A stretch of DNA of 5,674 bases from Gammaproteobacteria bacterium (GTDB taxonomy: Bacteria > Pseudomonadota > Gammaproteobacteria > Xanthomonadales > Xanthomonadaceae): the NCBI GenBank assembly GCA_030431185.1, contig JAUIJO010000191.1, forward strand, positions 1-5,674, read 5' to 3'. The position numbers and the translations under genes are program-made. Below the pieces are notes generated by a model. It did no database searches. It saw only the letters and a program-made list of their open reading frames with translations, and was not told where the DNA came from. Shown here piece by piece: positions 1 to 4,871 of the stretch; within the stretch, counting starts at the first letter, position 1; every line of letters starts with the position of its first letter.

Positions 1-94
1 GGCATCGGCCATCATCACGCCGATCCTGATCGCGGTCTGGCTGGCATTCGCCGGCGGCATGGCGGTGTTGAGCGCAGCGTTCGGCGGCCACTGA
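1..94 (+). CDS. C-terminal fragment of unrecognised hydrophobic protein
   Basis: The reading frame starting at base 2 is open to the TGA at 92-94 and gives 30 residues; the start lies left of the window. The peptide begins ASAIITPILIAVWLAF and continues as a hydrophobic stretch with an AGG turn, ending FGGH. This looks like a last transmembrane helix with a very short tail. It runs on the plus strand and converges with the AmpE-family gene. I do not recognise the family from so short a tail. Coding status rests on the hydrophobic composition, the G/C-rich third positions and the stop being followed by a hairpin. It could conceivably be a chance open frame. Confidence 0.6.
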   Translation, partial: ASAIITPILIAVWLAFAGGMAVLSAAFGGH

Positions 95-101
95 CGGCGT
101 T

Positions 102-116
102 CCGGCCACAGGCCGG
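102..116. terminator. GC-rich hairpin between convergent genes
   Basis: A perfect inverted repeat CCGGCC-ACA-GGCCGG starts 7 bases after the TGA of the left-edge gene and lies about 80 bases past the stop of the convergent AmpE-family gene. There is no T-tract on either side, so it is not a classical intrinsic terminator. It may serve as a bidirectional 3' end or simply be a GC palindrome. The rest of the gap (117-194) shows only short GGCC-type repeats and no gene. Confidence 0.3.
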
Positions 117-194
117 GGAAAGGGCCCGCCGGGAACATGGCAGGCAGGCGACGCACGAACGCATGGGCCGACCGGCCGTCACGCAAGAACGGCT

Positions 195-1112
195 TCAGTT
201 GACGTAGCCGGCGATCACCAGCAGGGCGAGCAGTGCCAACCAGGCGAGCAGGGTGCGCCAGATCAGGCTCATCGCGTCGCGCAACTCGGGCAACTCGCCC
301 AGCACGTCGATCCGCGGGAGCGCGCCCTCCCCATCGGCGCCGACGTCGGCATAGTCGCCCACCTCCTCGGCCAGCTCGCTGCGCACGCTGGCGCGGCCCA
401 CCGCGCCCAGGAAGTCGATGCGGAAGGCGAACGACGCGCCGCCGCTGTCGCGCCATGCCGCGAGCACCGTGTCGAAATTGCCCACGATGGCCAGCGCCAG
501 CGTCATCAATTGCGCGACGGGCCACTCGAGCGCGGTCAACAGGGTGCGCGCGCCCTCCATGGTGCCGGCAGGCAGCGCGCGCGCATGCTCGCCGTGCGCG
601 GCCACGACGGTGAGCCGATACATCAGCGCGCCGAACGGACCGAGCAGGAGGAACCAGAACAGCACGCCGAACCAGCGCCGCAGGGCGTTGAGGAACACCG
701 CGTCGACCAGCACGCCGCCTTCCAGGGAAGGCGCTTCGCCATCGGGCCACAGGCGCGACGCCGCGACGCGGCGCGAGGCGACATCCGGGGCCTGCACGAT
801 CGCTTCCACGTCCAGGTCCAGGTCGCGCGGTCCCCAGGTGTAGAACAGCACCGCGATGCCGAACAGCAGGCTGGCCAGGCCGAACATGGCGCCGTCGAGC
901 GCATGCTGGAACAGCGCGACCAGGAGCAGCGGAGGCAACAATGCGAACAGGATGCCCCACGGGCCGCGCCACAGGCTGCCCTCGTCGAAGCGACCGTCCA
1001 GCCAGCGCAGCCAATCCCCGAACCAGCCGTACGAGCGCACGGCCGCGGCCAGCGGCTGCGCCAGATGGCCCAGCACGAGCGCGACCACGGTGGCGATCAG
1101 GGTAACGGACAT
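195..1112 (-). CDS. ampE: AmpE-family inner membrane protein
   Basis: A 305-residue polytopic membrane protein. Hydrophobic segments lie near residues 3-25, 52-72, 73-92, 147-165 and 287-303, with a weaker one near 201-213. It matches the AmpE/CobD-CbiB-like family in the block FWFLLLGPFGALMYR (about 152-166) and in the later LEWPVAQL...AIVGNFDTVLAAW region, which parallels E. coli AmpE's FWLIVGG and LDWVPVRL...LIGHGEKALPAWF. E. coli AmpE is about 284 residues, so the length fits. In enterobacteria ampE follows ampD and has been linked to beta-lactamase induction, though its biochemical role remains unclear. Here the upstream gene is nudC, 117 bases away, and no ampD is visible. The ATG at 1112 is the natural start: it places a hydrophobic segment at the N terminus, with a GGAG about 11 bases upstream. 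Family call is fairly sure; function is inferred only. Confidence 0.85.
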   Translation of the reverse strand: MSVTLIATVVALVLGHLAQPLAAAVRSYGWFGDWLRWLDGRFDEGSLWRGPWGILFALLPPLLLVALFQHALDGAMFGLASLLFGIAVLFYTWGPRDLDLDVEAIVQAPDVASRRVAASRLWPDGEAPSLEGGVLVDAVFLNALRRWFGVLFWFLLLGPFGALMYRLTVVAAHGEHARALPAGTMEGARTLLTALEWPVAQLMTLALAIVGNFDTVLAAWRDSGGASFAFRIDFLGAVGRASVRSELAEEVGDYADVGADGEGALPRIDVLGELPELRDAMSLIWRTLLAWLALLALLVIAGYVN

Positions 1113-1153
1113 AGGAACGGGGGCTCCGGCACGACGCGTTGGTGCGTCGATGG

Positions 1154-1159
1154 ATTCTA
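1154..1159 (-). promoter_or_regulatory. Candidate -10 element for ampE
   Basis: On the minus strand this reads TAGAAT (5 of 6 to TATAAT), in the context GGCTAGAATC, 41 bases upstream of the ampE ATG within the 117-base gap after nudC. No convincing -35 lies 16-18 bases further up (best about 2 of 6). The same octamer GCTAGAAT occurs upstream of the first DUF6776 gene. This suggests ampE can be transcribed separately from nudC. Confidence 0.45.
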
Positions 1160-1229
1160 GCCTGCCCGACGTGATCGATTCATGCTGCGGAACGGCGAAA
1201 CCGCGATCGTCCGGCGATTTCGCGCGGCG

Positions 1230-2174
1230 TCAGCGCGCGGAACGCTCCGCCTGCAGCTGGCGCCACCACTGTTCGATCAGCCAGCGCGAGATCGAGATCG
1301 ACGGCGAAAGCAGCGGGCTTTCGCCGTCATCGACGCCATCGAGGGCGTGCTGGCGTGCCCGGGAAATCTCCTCGAACGAGAACCAGCGCGCGTGCTCCAG
1401 CTCGTCGCCGATCCGCGGCTCCGCCGGGACCGCATCGGCCATGAAACCCAGCATGAGCTGCCCGGGGAACGGCCAGGGCTGTGATGCGCGGTAGTGGCAT
1501 CGGGTGACCTGGAGTCCGGTTTCCTCTTCGACCTCGCGCGCCACGGCCTGCTCCAGCGACTCGCCCGGCTCGACGAAGCCGGCGATCACCGACCATCGCC
1601 GCGCCGGCCAGTTCGCCTGCCGGCCCAGCAGGAGGCGTTCGCCGTCGCTGACGGCGACGATCACCGCCGGATCGGTGCGCGGATAGTGCTCCTGCCCGCA
1701 CCCGCTGCAGCGCCGCACCCAGCCACCCCGATCCACCGCGGTCTCCGCCCCGCATGCACCGCAATGCCGATGTTGCCGGTGCCAGTGCTGGAGGGCGCGG
1801 GCCTGGGCGAAGATGGCGGCATCCTGCATCGGCCACAGCGCGGCGGCGGTGCGCAGGTCGACCCGTTCCGGCGCCTGGTAGGCCACCAGGTCGGCCTCCA
1901 GGGCGAACCAGGCCTGGCCGTCGGACGCGAGTCCGAGGAAGGTCGCCACCCCGCTCCCCCCCGCGCCCTGGGTGATCTCGTCGCCCGTGGGCGCGGCGAG
2001 CCGGCGCGCGTCGTCGGCGAGCGCATGGCCGTTGGCGTCGAGCAGGACCAGGCGCGCCCGGGGCCAGAGCGCATCGAGTGCGGCGTTGTCGCTCCGGAGC
2101 CGGTCGGCGCGGTCGAAGCCCTGCGCGGGCAATTCGCCCGCCACCGTGGGGGTGAAGGCGAACGCGTCCGTCAT
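1230..2174 (-). CDS. nudC: NADH pyrophosphatase / NAD-cap hydrolase NudC
   Basis: A 314-residue Nudix hydrolase that splits NAD(H) into NMN(H) and AMP. E. coli NudC also removes NAD caps from RNA. The zinc ribbon has four cysteines, C138/C141 (HCGACG) and C156/C159 (RCSGCG), followed by HYPRTDP. The Nudix box is complete: G199, E205, R213-E214, E217-E218 and G220 fit GX5EX7REUXEEXGU, so the metal-binding glutamates are present. The NAD-specific array SQPWPFP (231-237) just downstream separates NudC from other Nudix enzymes; the canonical motif ends SQPWPFPxS, but here the last position is Gln. I chose the ATG at 2174 over an in-frame GTG at 2198 because the extra eight residues (MSLGRRGA) look like noise and neither site has a strong ribosome binding site. 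It lies 52 bases after erpA on the same strand and is probably cotranscribed with it. Confidence 0.95.
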   Translation of the reverse strand: MTDAFAFTPTVAGELPAQGFDRADRLRSDNAALDALWPRARLVLLDANGHALADDARRLAAPTGDEITQGAGGSGVATFLGLASDGQAWFALEADLVAYQAPERVDLRTAAALWPMQDAAIFAQARALQHWHRQHRHCGACGAETAVDRGGWVRRCSGCGQEHYPRTDPAVIVAVSDGERLLLGRQANWPARRWSVIAGFVEPGESLEQAVAREVEEETGLQVTRCHYRASQPWPFPGQLMLGFMADAVPAEPRIGDELEHARWFSFEEISRARQHALDGVDDGESPLLSPSISISRWLIEQWWRQLQAERSAR

Positions 2175-2226
2175 GGCGCCCCGCCGGCCCAACGACACCG
2201 TCCGCGGCCGGCAACGCCCATGGGAC

Positions 2227-2616
2227 TCAGGCCGAGAACGAGGAGCCGCAACCGCACGTGGTCTTGGCGTTCGGATTGCGGATCACGAACTGGGCGCCGT
2301 GCAGGCTCTCGGTGTAGTCGACTTCGGCCCCCATCAGGTATTGCAGGCTGAGCGGGTCGACCAGCAGGGTGACGCCATCGGTCTGCACGGCGAGATCGTC
2401 CTCGGCCTGCGCCTCGTCGAACTCGAAGCCGTACTGGAAGCCGGAACAGCCTCCGCCCTGGATATACACCCGCAACTTCAGCTGCTCGTTGCCCTCCTCC
2501 GCGATCAGCTGGCGCACTTTCGCGGCGGCCGCCGACGTGAACTGCAAGGGGCGGTCGAGCGACTGGTAGCCGGGCGCGGCGTCCGCGGACGCGGTCGGGA
2601 GGGGGGTGATGTCCAT
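2227..2616 (-). CDS. erpA: Iron-sulfur cluster insertion protein ErpA
   Basis: A 129-residue A-type Fe-S carrier that receives clusters from the assembly machinery and delivers them to apo-proteins; in E. coli its targets include the isoprenoid enzymes IspG and IspH. The three conserved cluster ligands are present: C57 in GGGCSGFQYGF, and C121 and C123 in the terminal TTCGCGSSFS. The core closely follows E. coli ErpA, including LKLRVYI, VDP.SLQYL and NPNAK. An extra N-terminal stretch of about 20 residues (MDITPLPTASADAAPGYQSL) precedes the core. ErpA is favoured over IscA/SufA by the C-terminal CGCGSSF and the core sequence. It follows the DUF6776 gene by 54 bases and precedes nudC by 52. 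The bases just before its ATG carry no Shine-Dalgarno sequence. Confidence 0.97.
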   Translation of the reverse strand: MDITPLPTASADAAPGYQSLDRPLQFTSAAAAKVRQLIAEEGNEQLKLRVYIQGGGCSGFQYGFEFDEAQAEDDLAVQTDGVTLLVDPLSLQYLMGAEVDYTESLHGAQFVIRNPNAKTTCGCGSSFSA

Positions 2617-2622
2617 GGGATC

Positions 2623-2651
2623 AGGATGGGGCGCGAGCGCCCCGGTTTCAA
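2623..2651 (-). promoter_or_regulatory. Possible erpA promoter giving a leaderless mRNA
   Basis: On the minus strand TTGAAA (2651-2646) is followed by a 17-base spacer, CATCCT (2628-2623), six bases, and then the erpA ATG at 2616. The -35 is 5 of 6 to consensus. The -10 is only 3 of 6 but keeps the key A2 and T6. Start of transcription about seven bases past the -10 would fall on the A of the ATG. Absence of a Shine-Dalgarno sequence is consistent with this. The weak -10 makes it a tentative call; erpA could equally be read through from upstream. Confidence 0.3.
2628..2643 (-). other. Strong GC hairpin just upstream of erpA
   Basis: A perfect 6-bp stem with a four-base loop: on the minus strand GGGGCG-CTCG-CGCCCC. 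It lies in the 54-base gap between the DUF6776 gene and erpA, ending 11 bases before the erpA ATG. It has no T-tract (ATCCTGATCCC follows), so a simple intrinsic terminator is unlikely. It could stabilise or separate the upstream message, or affect erpA translation in read-through mRNA. Confidence 0.4.
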
Positions 2652-2670
2652 GCGCGGGCGCTGCGGCGCT

Positions 2671-3498
2671 TCAGCCCCCGGCGGTCGGTGGCGCGTCTTC
2701 CCCGGTGCCGTTGAGGGGCGAGTCGCGCGTGCTGTCGGCCCAGGTGAAGGACTGTTCGACGGCCGCGCCCGATCGCGGCTTCAGTTGCACCTGCACGCGG
2801 ACGGGTTCGAAGCCCTCGGGCAGGAAGATATCGCCCTCCACCTGCTGGAAGTACTTGAACGAGTACGGCAGACCGGCGGCGGCCTGGTCCTGGCGCAGCA
2901 TCGACCAGGCCAGCACCTCGCGCTTGCCGTCGCGCGTGCCCTCGATCTGCAGTTGCAGGCCGCCGCTGCTGACCGCGCCGCGGTTGAGGTTCTGGGTCAG
3001 GGTGGTGGTGAAATGCCAGGCGGTGTCGCCCTGTGGCTGGAAACGGATGGCATGCACGCTCAGGCCCCGACGCTGCGCGGTCGCGCCCACCAGGCGCTCG
3101 TAGAAGGCGACGTCGGCGCGCAGGCCGGCGATCTCCTCGTCGCGCTCGGACAGGGTCCGCTGGACGTCGCGGTTGGCGTCCCGGCTGATCTGGTCGGAGC
3201 GCGAGAGCGTCGCCACGCGCTGCGCCAGCACCTCGTTCTGCTCGCGCAGCCGCCGGGCACTGGATTCGCTGATCGCCAGCTGGCTCTTGAGGTCGCCGGA
3301 CGCCGGGGCGATCACCCGCCACAGGCCCCAGGCGCCGAAGAACAGGGCCAGCACGAACAGCGCGGCAGCGGCCCATGCCGCGCGGCGGCGGAACTCGGGC
3401 GACAAGGGCGGATGGGCGTGATGGGTCGGAGCACCGCCCTCCGGCCCGTCGGGCGGTGCCTCGGCCGGAGACGGATCGTCGTGCGGTTTTTCGTCCAT
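2671..3498 (-). CDS. DUF6776-type single-span membrane coiled-coil protein (copy 2, erpA-proximal)
   Basis: A 275-residue protein: a Pro/His/Asp-rich cytoplasmic-type N terminus (1-35), RRR and one transmembrane helix (about 39-63), a charged heptad-like coiled coil (about 68-136) and a C-terminal beta-rich domain (about 145-245) with the motifs LTQNLNR and YSFKYFQQ. A low-complexity Gly/Pro-rich tail follows. Topology is probably N-in with the coiled coil and beta domain in the periplasm (inference). It is a clear paralog of the gene at 4802-4008, roughly half identical through the core, with a 20-residue block identical to it (EEIAGLR to LVGAT, about 121-140). I recognise the family as the uncharacterised DUF6776 group from memory; no biochemical function is known to me. 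The ATG at 3498 is preceded by AGGAGG with no spacer, an unusual arrangement described separately. Confidence 0.88.
   Translation of the reverse strand: MDEKPHDDPSPAEAPPDGPEGGAPTHHAHPPLSPEFRRRAAWAAAALFVLALFFGAWGLWRVIAPASGDLKSQLAISESSARRLREQNEVLAQRVATLSRSDQISRDANRDVQRTLSERDEEIAGLRADVAFYERLVGATAQRRGLSVHAIRFQPQGDTAWHFTTTLTQNLNRGAVSSGGLQLQIEGTRDGKREVLAWSMLRQDQAAAGLPYSFKYFQQVEGDIFLPEGFEPVRVQVQLKPRSGAAVEQSFTWADSTRDSPLNGTGEDAPPTAGG
3110..3138 (+). repeat. 29-bp exact direct repeat, copy A (inside DUF6776 copy 2)
   Basis: Bases 3110-3138 are identical to 4456-4484, 1346 bases away in the same orientation. Near-identity continues on both sides (one mismatch, then another run). It encodes the end of the coiled coil (EEIAGLRADV region) in both paralogs. 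The repeat comes from gene duplication and either strong constraint or gene conversion; it is not a mobile-element repeat. Confidence 0.85.
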
Positions 3499-3515
3499 CC
3501 TCCTGATATAGGAGG
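3499..3515 (-). promoter_or_regulatory. Shine-Dalgarno / anti-Shine-Dalgarno inverted repeat abutting an ATG
   Basis: On the minus strand the sequence reads CCTCCT-ATATC-AGGAGG directly followed by the ATG at 3498. AGGAGG is a perfect ribosome binding site core but with zero spacing to the start codon, where 5-9 bases is usual, and no alternative start lies 5-9 bases beyond it. CCTCCT could pair with it in a 6-bp hairpin with a 5-base loop, masking it in read-through transcripts. Confidence 0.5.
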
Positions 3516-3533
3516 CCCGCCGCGAGGCGTCAA
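3505..3533 (-). promoter_or_regulatory. Promoter for the second DUF6776 gene, probably leaderless
   Basis: On the minus strand TTGACG (3533-3528, 5 of 6 to TTGACA) is followed by exactly 17 bases and TATATC (3510-3505, 4 of 6 to TATAAT). Initiation about seven bases past the -10 would fall on position 3498, the A of the ATG. It lies in the 87-base gap after the bactofilin gene, which holds no other gene, so DUF6776 copy 2 and perhaps erpA-nudC can be expressed independently of the first two genes. Confidence 0.55.
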
Positions 3534-3585
3534 GCCGCGCGTGACCGTGGGATGCCGCCGCCGTTCAGTTGGCCGCCCGGCCGGC

Positions 3586-4005
3586 TCAGGCGGCTTCGGT
3601 CAGCGTCTCGCGCTCGACGTAAGGCGCCACCTGGTCGCCCAGCGCGCTGTCGGCATGGATCAGGCGGCCGGTCAGGGTCGCACCGGCGGACATTTCCACG
3701 ACCTTGTAGTGGACGTTGCCGCGCACGCGCGCCTTGCTCGCCAGTTCGACCCGCTCGGCCGCGTGGACGTCGCCGTGGAGGGTGCCGTTGATCGCCACCA
3801 GCGGGGCATGCACCTCGCCCTCGATGACGCCGCTCTCTGCCAGGGTCAACATGGATTTCTCCCCGTCCAGGGCGACGACCTTGCCGATCACGCGGCCCTC
3901 GATGAAGAGGCCACCACTGAACTCCAGGTCGCCGCGGATGACGACCTGGGGCCCGATCAGCGTATCGACGTGGCCATCAAGCTGGGCCGGTTTGTTCTTG
4001 AACAT
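3586..4005 (-). CDS. Bactofilin (polymer-forming cytoskeletal protein)
   Basis: A 139-residue bactofilin (formerly DUF583). These proteins polymerise without nucleotide into filaments from a right-handed beta-helix and act as scaffolds for cell shape, stalks, polar organisation or wall enzymes. Visible hallmarks are the short MFKNK N terminus resembling the membrane-targeting MFxK peptide of the family, TLIGPQVVIRGDLEFSGGLFIEG (split here around residues 15-37), and repeated beta-helix rungs with GxVxG / IEGEV / INGTLHGDV / VRGNV spacing to about residue 115, followed by a polar tail. There is no transmembrane span. The ATG at 4005 is 2 bases after the TGA of the upstream DUF6776 gene, so the pair is very likely cotranscribed and translationally coupled. 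A longer upstream open frame exists but would overlap the DUF6776 gene and lacks family similarity. The M23 peptidase or lytic enzyme often found beside bactofilins is absent from the window. Confidence 0.95.
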   Translation of the reverse strand: MFKNKPAQLDGHVDTLIGPQVVIRGDLEFSGGLFIEGRVIGKVVALDGEKSMLTLAESGVIEGEVHAPLVAINGTLHGDVHAAERVELASKARVRGNVHYKVVEMSAGATLTGRLIHADSALGDQVAPYVERETLTEAA

Positions 4006-4007
4006 GC

Positions 4008-4802
4008 TCAGGATTCCCCTTGTGAAGCCGCGGCCGCGACGGCCGTGGAAGTGACCGCGCGCGCGTCGCCGCCGGCGTCGCCGACCTGCCAGGCCAGCGT
4101 CTGGTCGACCGTCTTGTCCCCCGTGTCCAGGCGCACGCGCACGCGCTGGGGCGTGAAGCCCGCCGGCAGCATCACGCTGCCCTTGAGTTGCTGGAAGTAA
4201 CGGAACGAGTATGCCTGCCCCGCGGCGTCCTGCTTCTGGTGCAGGCGGCCCCAGTCCACCACGGCCAGCTTGCCGTCCTGCACGCCCTCGACCTCGAACT
4301 TCAGGCGCCCGGTGCTGACCGCGGCGCGATTGAGGTTCTGGGTCAGCACGATCTCGTAGCGCCAGGTGCCGCCGGCTTCGCGGATGAACTGGCTGGAATG
4401 CACGTTGAGGCCCTTGCGCGGCGTGGTGGCGCCCACGAGGCGTTCGTAGAAGGCCACGTCGGCGCGCAGGCCGGCGATCTCCTCCTCGCGCTCGGCGAGG
4501 GTGCGCTGCACCTGCTTGTTGGCATCGCGGGTGATCTGGTCGGATTTCTCCAGGATCGCGGCGCGCTGGCGAAGCTGTTCCAGCTCCGAACCCTGGCGGC
4601 GCAGGGTGCCTTCCGCCTGCCCGAGCGCCTGGCTGACTTCGGGCAGCCGGGGGGCGGCGATGCTGCGGGTGAGCTGCCAGACCGCCAGCAGGCTGCCGAT
4701 CCAGGCCAGCAGCACCAATCCCAGCCAAAGCGGGCGCCGGTCCGGACCGGCGCGGACGATGCGATAGCGCGAGGGCGTCTCTTGTCGGGATGTCGGGGTC
4801 AT
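4008..4802 (-). CDS. DUF6776-type single-span membrane coiled-coil protein (copy 1, promoter-proximal)
   Basis: A 264-residue protein: a short basic N terminus, one transmembrane helix (about 25-44, LWLGLVLLAWIGSLLAVW), a coiled coil (about 53-124) and a C-terminal beta-rich domain (about 130-240) with LTQNLNR and YSFRYFQQ, then an Ala/Ser-rich tail. It is a paralog of the gene at 3498-2671; the charged N terminus and tail differ most. The chosen ATG at 4802 puts the membrane helix close to the N terminus. An in-frame ATG at 4853 would add 17 Arg-rich residues and overlaps the likely -10 element, so I reject it. It is the first gene of the minus-strand block and runs into bactofilin with a 2-base gap. 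By position and architecture it could be a membrane partner or anchor for bactofilin; that is inference. Family name is from memory and the function is unknown. Confidence 0.88.
   Translation of the reverse strand: MTPTSRQETPSRYRIVRAGPDRRPLWLGLVLLAWIGSLLAVWQLTRSIAAPRLPEVSQALGQAEGTLRRQGSELEQLRQRAAILEKSDQITRDANKQVQRTLAEREEEIAGLRADVAFYERLVGATTPRKGLNVHSSQFIREAGGTWRYEIVLTQNLNRAAVSTGRLKFEVEGVQDGKLAVVDWGRLHQKQDAAGQAYSFRYFQQLKGSVMLPAGFTPQRVRVRLDTGDKTVDQTLAWQVGDAGGDARAVTSTAVAAAASQGES
4014..4021 (-). promoter_or_regulatory. Ribosome binding site of the bactofilin gene
   Basis: On the minus strand AAGGGGAA ends 8 bases before the ATG at 4005, inside the last codons of the upstream DUF6776 gene. It supports this start over any in-frame upstream alternative and supports coupling of the two genes. 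Confidence 0.6.
4456..4484 (+). repeat. 29-bp exact direct repeat, copy B (inside DUF6776 copy 1)
   Basis: Identical to 3110-3138. Recombination between the two copies would delete the bactofilin gene and fuse the two DUF6776 genes in frame, since the spacing of 1346 separates the same codon positions of the paralogs. Confidence 0.85.
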
Positions 4803-4837
4803 GTCCGGCCGCCTGCAGCGCGGCACGCTCCTGCCTC

Positions 4838-4843
4838 TATACT
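4838..4843 (+). promoter_or_regulatory. Candidate -10 element for the DUF4126 gene
   Basis: TATACT (5 of 6 to TATAAT) lies 28 bases before the ATG at 4872. No good -35 is seen 16-18 bases upstream. It is interleaved with the opposing candidate -10 at 4857-4852, so the two predicted transcripts would begin within a few bases of each other and overlap. Confidence 0.45.
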
Positions 4844-4851
4844 CAGCGGAC

Positions 4852-4857
4852 ATTCTA
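4852..4857 (-). promoter_or_regulatory. Candidate -10 element for the DUF6776-bactofilin operon
   Basis: On the minus strand this reads TAGAAT in the context CGCTAGAATG, 49 bases upstream of the ATG at 4802, matching the GCTAGAAT octamer before ampE. No clear -35 is visible. Use of this element would leave the in-frame ATG at 4853 out of the transcript, which agrees with the start chosen at 4802. Confidence 0.45.
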
Positions 4858-4871
4858 GCGGGGTCGCGACG

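Noticed and set aside
95..194. Possible small gene or attachment site in the left gap
   Set aside because: Only short GC palindromes are seen; no open frame with a ribosome site and no tRNA-like fold.
510..1160. Plus-strand open frames across the AmpE gene and its upstream gap (also 233-613 and 856-1494)
   Set aside because: They are antisense to a well-supported membrane protein and encode Arg/Ala/Gln-rich low-complexity products typical of shadow frames.
2175..2198. GTG start for nudC at 2198
   Set aside because: It adds eight uninformative residues and has no better ribosome site than the ATG at 2174.
1972..4200. A 742-codon open frame on the plus strand, the longest in the window
   Set aside because: It is antisense to erpA, the DUF6776 gene and bactofilin, all of which have clear family matches. 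Its product is Arg/Gly/Gln-rich with no recognisable domain. Long antisense frames are expected in high-GC DNA.
3110..4484. Long direct repeats as ends of an inserted mobile element carrying bactofilin
   Set aside because: The repeats are the same coding segment of two paralogous genes. There is no transposase, terminal inverted repeat or target duplication.
3586..4728. A 380-residue minus-strand frame that would extend bactofilin far upstream
   Set aside because: The extra 241 residues are out of frame over the DUF6776 copy 1 gene and are Arg/Gly/Pro-rich. Bactofilin similarity begins at MFKNK and a ribosome site precedes that ATG.
4188..4871. N-terminal extension of the DUF4126 protein to 422 residues
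   Set aside because: It is antisense to DUF6776 copy 1, and DUF4126 proteins begin close to the MTDAHLFAVG start at 4872.
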